From the NCBI GenBank assembly GCA_038199035.1, contig JBBPZM010000042.1, forward strand, positions 1 to 60,026: a DNA stretch of 60,026 bases, in the 5' to 3' direction. Numbering within the stretch: the first letter of the stretch is position 1; every line of letters begins with the position of its first letter. Below, one piece after another: positions 24,412 through 32,056 of the stretch. The notes under the pieces were generated by a model that did not search any database, was not told where the DNA came from, and worked only from the letters and a program-made list of their open reading frames with translations. This DNA is from DATAEY01 sp038199035. GTDB lineage: Bacteria > Actinomycetota > Thermoleophilia > Solirubrobacterales > Solirubrobacteraceae. Both the position numbers and the translations under genes were made by a program.

Positions 24412-25359
24412 TCAGCCGGCGAGCCAGCGCCGCGGCGCCTCCCCGAGCATGACGTCGACCTGCGCCTCGGTCACCCCCGCCGCCTCCAGCGCGGGGATCA
24501 CGTCCTCGAAGAGGAACGTCATGTTCCAGCGCGGAGCCATCTCGGAGATCATCTCCGGCGGGTACCAGTCGAAGGCCGCGCACGCGTCCTGGGAGAGCAT
24601 CATGCGCTCGGCGTAGCCGCGCTTGACCAGCTCGACCACGGTGGCGTTGCGCCGGTCGGTGGGCAGGATGATGTCCAGGCCGTAGCGGTCCATCCCGATG
24701 AACGGCCCGCGGCCGAGCAGCTCCTCGATGTACTCGAGGTCGTCGGTGTCCCCGGTGTGGGCGATCTGGACGCGCGCCGGGTCCACTCCCTCGTCGTCGA
24801 AGACGTCCATGATCTCCAGCCCGCGCCGGGTGCCCGGATGCGAGTGGGCCATGATCGGGCGCCCCGTGCGCCCGTGGGCGCGGGCCGCCGCCCGCAGGAC
24901 CTTCTCCACGTCCTCGGTCACCCCCGGCTCGTCGACCGCGCACTTGAGGAAGGCGGCCTTGATCGAGGTGCCCTGGATGCCCTCCTCGAGGTCGTGGACG
25001 AAGGCGTCGGCCAGATAGTCGACGTCGTGCATCTGGAAGTGGTGGGGCAGGAAGGTGTAGTGCGAGCCGTAGATGCCGGTGGCCATGACCACCTGGATCC
25101 CGGTCCGCTCGGCCACCTCGGCGCTGAAGCGGGCGTCGCGGCCGAGGTCCATGACCGCCGGGTCGACGATCGTGCGCACGCCGTACTCCATGACCGCCTG
25201 GGCCTGCTCGACCGCCTGGCGCCGCTCGTGGTCGGGGTCGTAGAGATGGGGGAACTGAGCCACCACCGGCTCGGAGACGACCTTGAGGTGCTCGTGGACC
25301 AGGGTGCGGCCGAGCGCCTCGGCGTCGACGGGGCCGGCGGTGGTCTCGACCTGGGGCAT
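24412..25359 (-). CDS. phosphotriesterase-like lactonase (amidohydrolase)
   Basis: A 315-residue amidohydrolase barrel with the full metal set: H22-E-H24, carboxylated Lys139 (AAFLKCAVDE), His172 in MAHSHPG, His201 in IAHTGDT and Asp258 in LSQDAC. Phosphotriesterase-like lactonases hydrolyse lactones (including acyl-homoserine lactones) and sometimes organophosphates. Start ATG 25359 has GAGGAGAG about 8 nt upstream. It is divergent from the alpha/beta hydrolase (172 bp between starts). The substrate cannot be assigned. Confidence 0.88.
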   Translation of the reverse strand: MPQVETTAGPVDAEALGRTLVHEHLKVVSEPVVAQFPHLYDPDHERRQAVEQAQAVMEYGVRTIVDPAVMDLGRDARFSAEVAERTGIQVVMATGIYGSHYTFLPHHFQMHDVDYLADAFVHDLEEGIQGTSIKAAFLKCAVDEPGVTEDVEKVLRAAARAHGRTGRPIMAHSHPGTRRGLEIMDVFDDEGVDPARVQIAHTGDTDDLEYIEELLGRGPFIGMDRYGLDIILPTDRRNATVVELVKRGYAERMMLSQDACAAFDWYPPEMISEMAPRWNMTFLFEDVIPALEAAGVTEAQVDVMLGEAPRRWLAG

Positions 25360-25518
25360 GGCGACTCTCCTCGTGCGCGGGTCCTGGCCGAGCGATCGTA
25401 TGCCACGCGACCCCGGCGCGTCGGGTCGAGTACACGGCGGCTCGGAAGCCCCGGGCGGCGGGCGCTTGCCCGCGGTTGGCGCCCCCTGGCGGCCGGGCGG
25501 AGCGGCGAATCGATGGTC

Positions 25519-25524
25519 TAGCCT
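25519..25524 (+). promoter_or_regulatory. -10 box of leaderless hydrolase gene
   Basis: TAGCCT, 7 nt before GTG 25532. The same hexamer precedes purF. Confidence 0.5.
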
Positions 25525-25531
25525 GCCTGAC

Positions 25532-26404
25532 GTGACGAGCGCCGAGGTGGTCGAGCGGCACAGGGCCGCCGGGCGGATGTTCGACGCGGCCGGCGTGCGG
25601 TCGTTCGTGCGCGAGGAGGGCGAGGGCGAGGCCGTCGTCTGCCTCCACGGCGTCCCGGCCTCGTCCTTCCTCTACCGCAAGGTCCTCCCCGAGCTGGCCT
25701 CGCGGGGGCTGCGGGGCATCGCCTTCGACCTGCCCGGGCTGGGACTCGCACAGCGGCCGGCGGACTTCGACTACAGCTGGAGCGGCCTCGGGCGCTTCTG
25801 CGGGGCGGCGGTCGAGGCGCTGGGCCTCGAGCGCTTCGACCTCGTCGTCCACGACATCGGCGGCCCGGTGGGCTTCGAGCTGGCCGCGGCCATGCCGGAG
25901 CGCATCGCCTCCCTGACGTTGCTGGACACCGTTATCGAGGTAGACCGCTTCAAGCGCCCGTGGTCGATGGAGCCCTTCGCCCGGCGGGGCATCGGGGAGG
26001 CCTACCTGGCGGCGCTGACCAAGCCGGCCTTCCGCGCGCTGATGCGCCTGCAGGGCATCGCCGACCCCCACGCCGTGCCCGACGAAGAGGTCGACGCCTA
26101 CGTGGACCTGCTCAAGCGCGAGGACGGCGGCCGCGCGTTCCTGAAGATCATGCGCGGCTTCGAGCGTACGACCGAGAAGCGGCGCCTCTACGAGTCGACG
26201 GTTCGCGACGTGCCCTATCCCGTGCAGGTCGTGTGGGGAGAGCTCGACCCCGCGCTCAAGCTCTCGGTGCACGGCGAGCAGGCTCGGCTCGCCGCCAGGG
26301 TCGACCGGGTGCACACCGTGCGCGCCAAGCACTTCCTGCAGGAGGACCAGGCGCCGGCGGTGGCCGGGCACATCGCCGCGCTGGCCGGGGGCGCCAGGGG
26401 CTGA
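25532..26404 (+). CDS. alpha/beta hydrolase, haloalkane dehalogenase/epoxide hydrolase type
   Basis: A 290-residue hydrolase. The oxyanion motif CLHGVPASSFLYRK is at 38-50, the nucleophile elbow VVHDIGGPVG puts Asp108 where serine hydrolases have Ser, the acid is probably the Asp in VWGELDP, and the catalytic His is in AKHFLQED near 267. An Asp nucleophile with HFLQED matches haloalkane dehalogenases and epoxide hydrolases. Halide-binding Trp after the Asp (DWG) is replaced by Ile, so dehalogenase activity is uncertain. GTG 25532 lies 7 nt after a TAGCCT hexamer. The membrane GT gene follows 8 bp later. Confidence 0.82.
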   Translation: MTSAEVVERHRAAGRMFDAAGVRSFVREEGEGEAVVCLHGVPASSFLYRKVLPELASRGLRGIAFDLPGLGLAQRPADFDYSWSGLGRFCGAAVEALGLERFDLVVHDIGGPVGFELAAAMPERIASLTLLDTVIEVDRFKRPWSMEPFARRGIGEAYLAALTKPAFRALMRLQGIADPHAVPDEEVDAYVDLLKREDGGRAFLKIMRGFERTTEKRRLYESTVRDVPYPVQVVWGELDPALKLSVHGEQARLAARVDRVHTVRAKHFLQEDQAPAVAGHIAALAGGARG

Positions 26405-26412
26405 GCCGCGGC

Positions 26413-27729
26413 ATGGCGATCGCCCGCACCTACCCCACCCGTTCGCGCTCCTACGCCTGGCATCTGCGCCGCGCGGGCGCCGCCTCGGTGCTGGTCGCCC
26501 TGGTCGCAGTGGCTCTCATGCTGGCCTTCGATGCCGCCTCGGGGTCCAGCGAGGCGCTGCGCTGGACGCTGGCCGACCGGCCGTATCCCGGCTGGCTGGC
26601 CGGTCCCTTCGCCGGCCTGGGCTCCGCCCTGTCGAGCGAGCAGCTGTTCTTCGACCTCGTCCTGCTCTTCGTCCTGTGGGCGCTGGCCTGCCACGCCGCC
26701 GACGCCATCCGCCTGTGGTGGGCGGTGGGAGCGATCGTCGCCGCCCACGTGGTCTTCGCCCTCGCTCCCCCCATCGGGCTCAGCGACGCCTTCAACTACA
26801 TCGGCTACGGACGCGCCGCCGTCGAGCACGGGCTCAACCCCTACACCACGCACCTCCAGGCCATCGCCCATGACCCGGTCTTTCCCTTCGTCACCTGGCC
26901 GGTGTGGAACAACCCCTACGGGCCGCTGTCGACGCTGAGCTTCTATCCCCTCGCCCTGCTCTCGATTCCCCAGGCGCTGTGGGTGGTCAAGCTCGCGGTC
27001 GCGCTGGCCAGCCTCGGGTGCGTGGCCGTGGTCGGGTGGTGCGCGCGCGAGCTCGGTCGCCCGCCGGTGGCCGCGATGCTGTTCTTCGGCCTGAACCCGC
27101 TGCTGCTGGTCTACGCCGTGGGCGGAGCCCACAACGACGTGTTCATCATGCTCTTCGTGCTCGCCGGGGTGCTGGCCGTCCTGCGTGGGCGCGACCGCCT
27201 GGCCGGGGCGGCGCTGGTCGGCGCGGCGGCGGTGAAGATCACCGGGGGCCTGCTGCTGCCGTTCGCGCTGGCCGCCTCGCGACGCCGGCGGTCGATGGTG
27301 ATCGGCGCCGCCCTGGCCGTCGCCGGCATATACGGGCTCGGGCTGCTCCTGTGGGGGCCACACCTGCTCGCCGGCCTCGAGCAGCAGCGCGAGGTCTCGT
27401 CGCTGCGCAGCGTGCCCGGCCTCTACGCCTCGACGCTGTTCGGGGCCGACGACGTGACCAGTGCGATGCTGTGGGTGGGCACCGCCGTGCTCGTGGTCGC
27501 GGTGATCGCGCTGCTGTGGCGCGTGCACCGCGGCGGTGACTGGATCCAGGCCGCCGGCTGGGCGACACTCACCCTCCTGATGGCCCTGACCTGGCTCATG
27601 CCCTGGTACCTGGTCTGGCTGCTTCCGCTCGCCGCGCTCAGCCCGAGCCGACGCCTGCGCTACGCGACGGTGGCCCTGGGCCTGCTCGCCATCTTCCTGC
27701 GCTCACCCACCCCGCTGCTCCTGAGCTGA
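26413..27729 (+). CDS. GT-C (GT87/MptB-like) polyprenol-phosphate-sugar transferase
   Basis: A 438-residue integral membrane protein with about 11-12 helices. The first external loop IGLSDAFNYIGYGRAAVEHG holds the Asp expected for GT-C catalysis, followed by NPYTTHL and WPVWNNPYGPLS. The mid region LNPLLLVYAVGGAHNDVFIM is typical of mannosyl/arabinosyl-phosphate-dependent transferases such as MptA/B and GT87. It would add mannose from a polyprenol-phosphate donor to a cell-envelope glycan. Its 3' end overlaps the convergent epimerase gene. Confidence 0.82.
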   Translation: MAIARTYPTRSRSYAWHLRRAGAASVLVALVAVALMLAFDAASGSSEALRWTLADRPYPGWLAGPFAGLGSALSSEQLFFDLVLLFVLWALACHAADAIRLWWAVGAIVAAHVVFALAPPIGLSDAFNYIGYGRAAVEHGLNPYTTHLQAIAHDPVFPFVTWPVWNNPYGPLSTLSFYPLALLSIPQALWVVKLAVALASLGCVAVVGWCARELGRPPVAAMLFFGLNPLLLVYAVGGAHNDVFIMLFVLAGVLAVLRGRDRLAGAALVGAAAVKITGGLLLPFALAASRRRRSMVIGAALAVAGIYGLGLLLWGPHLLAGLEQQREVSSLRSVPGLYASTLFGADDVTSAMLWVGTAVLVVAVIALLWRVHRGGDWIQAAGWATLTLLMALTWLMPWYLVWLLPLAALSPSRRLRYATVALGLLAIFLRSPTPLLLS

Positions 27730-28725
27730 CGCCGCAGGCGCCGCCCCGCGCTCGTGGGCGGCGCGCAGCTCGGCCATGCCCTCGGCGAGGGTCTTTACCG
27801 GGGCGTAGCCCAGCTCCTCGCGTGCGCGCGAGATGTCGATCGTGGTCTCGAGCGCGGCGAGCCAGAAGGCCAGCCGCGTCACCGGTGGCGGGCGGCCGAT
27901 GCGCAGCAGCCGCCACACCGCCTCCCCGCCGCCGGCCAGGCCGCGCACCAGGCTGGCCGGGAGCTCGCGCTCGGGAACCTCGACCCCCTGCGTGGCGAGC
28001 AGGTCGGTGACGAAATCGCGGAAGACCACGGGCTCGCCGTCAGTGACGAAGTACGGCCGCCCCGGCCGTCCGCGCCGGGCGCCCAGGACGAGGCCCTCGA
28101 CGGCGTTGTCGACGTGGGTGGTCGAGGTCCGGTGGCGCCCGCCGCCGATCCACCTCAAGCGCCCGGAGCGCGCCGCCTCGACCAGCCCGGGAAGGATCGT
28201 CGTGTCGCCGGCTCCCCACACGAGCCGCGGGCGCACCACCACGGTCTCGAAGCCGGCGCGGTTGGCTGCGAGCACAGCCTGCTCGGCGATGGCCTTCGTG
28301 GCGGAGTACATCGCCGGTGAGTCCGGACGCAGCGGCGCTGTCTCGTCGACCTCGACCAGCGGCTCCCCGGCCATGAGCGCCGCCTCGGTGCCGACGTGGA
28401 CGAAGCGCTCCACCCCGGCCGCCCGGCAGGCGGCCAACGCATGCTCGGTGCCGGCGACGTTGCCGCGCTCGAAGTCCTCCCGGCGCCCCCACTCGCCCAG
28501 CGCCGCGGCGGCGTGGAAGGCCAGACGGCAGCCCTGCGCCCCGGCCCGGATGGCCTCGGTGTCGTCGAGGCTCCCGGCCACCGGCTCGGCGCCGGCCTGA
28601 GCGACCTTCGCCGCCGCCGCGTCCGAGCGCGCCAGCGCCCGCACCTGCACCCCGTCGGCGCGCAGGCGACCGATCAGCCGTCCCCCGACGAAGCCCGAGC
28701 CACCGGTCACGAAGGCGCTGGTCAC
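27703..28725 (-). CDS. NAD(P)-dependent epimerase / 3-beta-HSD-like SDR
   Basis: From GTG 28725 a 340-residue extended SDR: nucleotide motif VTGGSGFVGGRL at 7-18, FHAAAALGEWG, FVHVGTEAALM with the catalytic Ser/Thr position, and the Y-x-x-x-K in PAMYSATKAIAEQ. WGAGDTTILPGLVEAARSG is typical of the 3-beta-hydroxysteroid dehydrogenase/cholesterol-type branch. Substrate unknown. GTG overlaps the TGA of the preceding TauE/SafE half gene, so the three minus-strand genes form one operon. The 3' end overlaps the convergent GT-C gene. Confidence 0.83.
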   Translation of the reverse strand: MTSAFVTGGSGFVGGRLIGRLRADGVQVRALARSDAAAAKVAQAGAEPVAGSLDDTEAIRAGAQGCRLAFHAAAALGEWGRREDFERGNVAGTEHALAACRAAGVERFVHVGTEAALMAGEPLVEVDETAPLRPDSPAMYSATKAIAEQAVLAANRAGFETVVVRPRLVWGAGDTTILPGLVEAARSGRLRWIGGGRHRTSTTHVDNAVEGLVLGARRGRPGRPYFVTDGEPVVFRDFVTDLLATQGVEVPERELPASLVRGLAGGGEAVWRLLRIGRPPPVTRLAFWLAALETTIDISRAREELGYAPVKTLAEGMAELRAAHERGAAPAASAQEQRGG

Positions 28726-29117
28726 CGGCTGGGCTCGCCCTCCGCGTCGGTCGCCGGCGGCGACGCGAGGGCCTGCCGCACGAGCTGGGCGGCCACGACC
28801 AGCGAGAGCACGGCGAAGCCGGCCCTCAGCGCGCTCTGGGGCAGGGCGTTGGCCAGGGCCACCCCTCCAAGCGCGCCCGCGGCCGACAGCCCGCCCACCA
28901 CCAGCCCGTCGCGCACGCGTACGTTGCCATAGGCGCGCTGGCGCCACGCACCCACCAAGGCCACGGGGATGATGGCCAGCAGCGACGTGGCCTCGGCGCG
29001 GATCTGGGTGAAGTCGAGGAAGACCACCAGCGCCGGGACGAAGAGGATCCCTCCGCCGACCCCGAGCAGCCCGGCCACCAGGCCGGCGGCCAACCCGATC
29101 GCCGCCGCCGGGATCAC
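28722..29117 (-). CDS. half-size TauE/SafE (TSUP) membrane protein, second half
   Basis: A 131-residue membrane protein with four helices. It starts at GTG 29117, overlapping the stop of the preceding half by 4 nt. The family signature AAGLVAGLLGVGGGILFVP is near the N-terminus, followed by RAEATSLLAIIPVALVG. Full TSUP proteins (sulfite, sulfonate or other anion exporters) have two such halves in one chain of about 250 residues; here each half is a gene. The two proteins probably pair in the membrane. Confidence 0.82.
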   Translation of the reverse strand: MIPAAAIGLAAGLVAGLLGVGGGILFVPALVVFLDFTQIRAEATSLLAIIPVALVGAWRQRAYGNVRVRDGLVVGGLSAAGALGGVALANALPQSALRAGFAVLSLVVAAQLVRQALASPPATDAEGEPSR

Positions 29118-29476
29118 GCGACCACCAGGTCGATCGCCACCACCACCAGCAGCGCCGCAAAGGCCAGCGAGATCGTCCGCGTGGGCACGCGCTGCTGCAG
29201 CGCCGTGCCGCCGACCACCCCGGCCACCGCCGGCAGGCCGATGAGGACCCCCTTCGCGAAGTCCACGTTGCCGTAGGCGCCCTGGGTGACGGTGGCGATG
29301 GCGGCTATGGCCGCGATCGCCGCCAGCGAGGTGCCGGTGGCCTCGCGCTCGCCGTAGCCCAGCCACAGGATCAGCAGCGGGACGATGACCGTACCGCCGC
29401 CCACCCCGAACAGGCCGCTGAACAGCCCGGCGAGCGTCCCGATCACGCCGAGCTCGAGCCAGCGGCGCCAGGGCAT
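29114..29476 (-). CDS. half-size TauE/SafE (TSUP) membrane protein, first half
   Basis: A 120-residue protein with the same signature, TLAGLFSGLFGVGGGTVIVP, then REATGTSLAAIAAIAAIATV. ATG 29476 (MPWRRW) is chosen over an Arg-rich upstream extension. The second half follows with a GTGA overlap. Both halves keep their own glycine-rich signature and clean ends, so this reads as a true two-gene arrangement, not a frameshifted single gene. Transported anion unknown. Confidence 0.82.
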   Translation of the reverse strand: MPWRRWLELGVIGTLAGLFSGLFGVGGGTVIVPLLILWLGYGEREATGTSLAAIAAIAAIATVTQGAYGNVDFAKGVLIGLPAVAGVVGGTALQQRVPTRTISLAFAALLVVVAIDLVVA

Positions 29477-29586
29477 GGAGGGGCATACTAGGGCGCGTGA
29501 CCTCGCGATCCTCCGCACGCGCCAGGACGACATCGACGGCCAGGCGGTTCGCTGCGATGCCGCCGGGCTCGAGGGGTCGCTAGGCC

Positions 29587-30393
29587 GTGGCGCCAGCCGC
29601 CACGCTGGTCGACCTGCTGGCGCCGCTGCGGGCCGACCCGGCCCGCTCAGCCGTGCTGCTCGACGTCGACGGGACGCTGGCCCCGATCGTCCGCCACGCC
29701 GACGACGCCAGCGTGCCCGAGCCCACGCGGACCCGGCTCATCCAGGTGGCCAAGCGCTACGGGGTCATGGCCTGCGTCACCGGACGCCGCGCGGCCGACG
29801 CGCGGCGCATCGTCTCGATCGGGTCGATCGCCTACGTGGGCAACCACGGGGGCGAGATCCTGCGCCCCGGGGCCGTCGCGCCGCAGATCGACCCGGGGCT
29901 CGAGCGCGCCGGCAAGCGCGTCCGTCAGTTCTCGCAGGGCCTCGACCCGGCCCGCTTCGCACGCCTGCGCGTCCGGATCGAGGACAAGGGCTCGATCCTC
30001 GCCTTCCACTGGCGCGGCGCCCCCGACGAGGAGGCGGCCGTGGCCACGCTACGCGAGCTGGCCGCGCACGCCGAGCACGAGGGCCTGGCCACCCACTGGG
30101 GGCGCAAGGTGCTCGAGCTGCGGCCGCCGGTGCGAATCGACAAGGGAGCGGGGGTCCGGGAGCTGCTGCGCGAGGGAGATGCCGCCATCGCCCTCTACGT
30201 GGGCGACGACGTGACCGACCTCGACGCCTTTCGCGCGCTGGGCGACCTGGTCGAGGAGGGTCGGCTCGAGGCGGCGGTCCGGGTCGGTGTTCGCTCGCCG
30301 GAGGGGCCGGCCGAGATCGTCGACCAGGCCGACGCCGTCGTCGATGGCCCGGACGGTGTGCGCCGCCTGCTGGACGCGCTGCTCGCGCCGTAG
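29587..30393 (+). CDS. otsB: trehalose-6-phosphate phosphatase
   Basis: A 268-residue HAD phosphatase that releases trehalose from trehalose-6-phosphate. The nucleophile motif LLDVDGTLAP has Asp26 and Asp28; VTGRRAADARRI and YVGNHGGEI are the family substrate loops; ALYVGDDVTDLDAF is HAD motif III/IV. The synthase OtsA is not in the window. Start GTG 29587 follows a GAGGGG stretch about 12 nt upstream. It is divergent from the TauE/SafE pair. Confidence 0.88.
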   Translation: MAPAATLVDLLAPLRADPARSAVLLDVDGTLAPIVRHADDASVPEPTRTRLIQVAKRYGVMACVTGRRAADARRIVSIGSIAYVGNHGGEILRPGAVAPQIDPGLERAGKRVRQFSQGLDPARFARLRVRIEDKGSILAFHWRGAPDEEAAVATLRELAAHAEHEGLATHWGRKVLELRPPVRIDKGAGVRELLREGDAAIALYVGDDVTDLDAFRALGDLVEEGRLEAAVRVGVRSPEGPAEIVDQADAVVDGPDGVRRLLDALLAP

Positions 30394-30485
30394 TGGTTCG
30401 TCGGGTATTCCGAGTTCCGAGGACGCCGCCATGCGGACATCCGGCGCCGCCGACGGTGGTGCCGATGTGCCGGGGGGGCCGCTAG

Positions 30486-31040
30486 ATGCGCTTCACCGAC
30501 TTCCTCAAGGCCACCGTGCTCATCAGCGCCGGCGCGGCCACCGCCCTGGCGGCGGCGACCGCCGTGGCTGCGGGCTACGACCTCGATTACACGCTGGTCT
30601 TCTTCGCGGCGGTGTGGTGGCTGGTGGCCGGGGGGCTCGGTCTCTGGCTCGGCCGCCGGCCCCACACCACCACACCGATCGCGCGGCTGCTGGCCGCGGC
30701 GCGCACCACCCCCGCCCTGCCCGAACAGCAGCCCGGGCGCATCCTCCTCAACCGGCTGTGGCCGCTGGCCCTCTCCACGGTGCTGGCCGGCGGCCTGGCC
30801 TTCGTGCTGCCGCAGGTGCCCGCCATCGCCACCGGCTTCGCCATCATCTGGGCGCTGAGCTGGCGCCGCCAGGAGGCCGCCGTCTCGGCCATCGAGGGCC
30901 GTGACGCCGTGCGCTTCTACGTCGAGCGAACCTCGCCGGTGAAGCCGATGCAGGTGGTGCGCACTCCCGGCTTCTACAGCTCGTTCCCCTCGTCCAACGG
31001 GACCGGCCGAGTGGAGGGCGCGCTCGACCGCGGGACCTGA
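30486..31040 (+). CDS. membrane protein with four helices, unknown function
   Basis: A 184-residue protein starting MRFTDFLKATVLISAGAAT after a G-run Shine-Dalgarno. Two helices in the first 55 residues and two more around 95-125 flank a soluble loop rich in Thr and Pro. The soluble C-terminus contains RFYVERTSPVKPMQVVRTPGF. It appears to be an actinobacterial conserved hypothetical; I assign no function. The glycosyltransferase gene follows 16 bp later, so they are probably co-transcribed. Confidence 0.7.
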   Translation: MRFTDFLKATVLISAGAATALAAATAVAAGYDLDYTLVFFAAVWWLVAGGLGLWLGRRPHTTTPIARLLAAARTTPALPEQQPGRILLNRLWPLALSTVLAGGLAFVLPQVPAIATGFAIIWALSWRRQEAAVSAIEGRDAVRFYVERTSPVKPMQVVRTPGFYSSFPSSNGTGRVEGALDRGT

Positions 31041-31056
31041 GCGCTCCGGAGCGCCC

Positions 31057-32028
31057 ATGGCGGTAGACGTTCTGCTGGTCACGCTGGGCACCACCGCCGG
31101 CCTGCGTGCGATGGAGGTCGAGCTGACCGGCTCGATGGAGCGCGCCGGAGCCTCGGTCGCCGTGGCACGAGCGGCGCCGACGCCGGAGGTGCGGACCTTT
31201 GCCCTCACCGACCTCGTGCAGGCCCGGGCCAGCCGCCGGGCGGCCCGCCGCGCGCTGGCGCGGCACCAGCCGCGCGCGCTTGTCTACTCGGGCTCGACGG
31301 CCGCCCTGCTGTGGCCGCGAGTGGGCGCCGTGCACTTCGACGCTCCGGCCGCCGGCACCCGGCCGGGGCGCCACGGCGCCTGGCAGCGCCCGCTCGAGCG
31401 CCGGCGCTTCGCCCGCGCCCCCCTCGTGGTCTCGCTCAGCGCCGGGGGGCTGGCCGAGGCCCCGCCCCACCGCGAGGGCCTGGTCGTCCCCTTCCCCGTC
31501 GAGCCCTCCGGGCCGGCCGAGGGCGAGCGCGACATCGCGGCCCTGACCTACGCGGCGGACCCCGACAAGAAGGGGCTGGCCGGCGTGCTGGCAGCGTGGG
31601 AGCGGGCCCGGCGAGACGGCGAGCAGCTGGTCGTCGTCGGCCAGCCCCCGGGGCCGGCGCGCGACGGCGTGCGCTGTCGGCCCCTGGCCGCGCCCGCGGA
31701 GTTCCGCGCGCTGCTGCGGCGCGCGCGTGTCTACCTGACGGCGCCGCGCCGCGAGGACTACGGGATCACCCAGCTCGAGGCCCTGGCCGACGGGGCGATG
31801 CTCGTGACCACTCCGGCGCCCGGGCCCTACGCGGCGCTCCCCATCGCCCGCCGCCTCGATTCCCGCCTGGTCGCGGCGGACCTCGCCCCGGCCGTCAGGG
31901 CCGCCCTCGACACGCCGGTTCCCGAGTACGCCGCGCGCGCGGCGCGCGCGCTGCGGCCCTACCGCCGGGACGCCGTCGACGCGGTGGTGGCGGACGAGCT
32001 GCTGCCCCGGCTGCTCCGCGGCGGGTAG
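31057..32028 (+). CDS. glycosyltransferase family protein
   Basis: A 323-residue GT-B-like protein. The N-terminus (VDVLLVTLGTTAGLRAMEVE) is a nucleotide-sugar fold. The C-terminal half has ALTYAADPDKKGLAGVLAAW, EQLVVVGQPPG and the donor-site stretch YLTAPRREDYGITQLEALADG with the E-x7-E-type ending. The sugar and acceptor are unknown. It shares an operon with the upstream membrane protein and faces polX, with a possible bidirectional terminator between them. Confidence 0.75.
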   Translation: MAVDVLLVTLGTTAGLRAMEVELTGSMERAGASVAVARAAPTPEVRTFALTDLVQARASRRAARRALARHQPRALVYSGSTAALLWPRVGAVHFDAPAAGTRPGRHGAWQRPLERRRFARAPLVVSLSAGGLAEAPPHREGLVVPFPVEPSGPAEGERDIAALTYAADPDKKGLAGVLAAWERARRDGEQLVVVGQPPGPARDGVRCRPLAAPAEFRALLRRARVYLTAPRREDYGITQLEALADGAMLVTTPAPGPYAALPIARRLDSRLVAADLAPAVRAALDTPVPEYAARAARALRPYRRDAVDAVVADELLPRLLRGG

Positions 32029-32056
32029 CGCGAAACCGGCCGGCTCACCCGCCGCG
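32017..32056. terminator. inverted repeat between convergent genes
   Basis: CGCGGCGGGT (32017-32026) and ACCCGCCGCG (32047-32056) form a perfect 10-bp stem with a 20-nt loop that itself contains ACCGGCCGGCT. It spans the stop of the glycosyltransferase and the stop of polX. There is no T-tract on either strand, so termination ability is inferred only from position and stem. Confidence 0.4.

Noticed and set aside
28722..29476. One TauE/SafE gene broken by a frameshift
   Set aside because: Both halves have their own start, stop and N-terminal signature with a tidy GTGA overlap.
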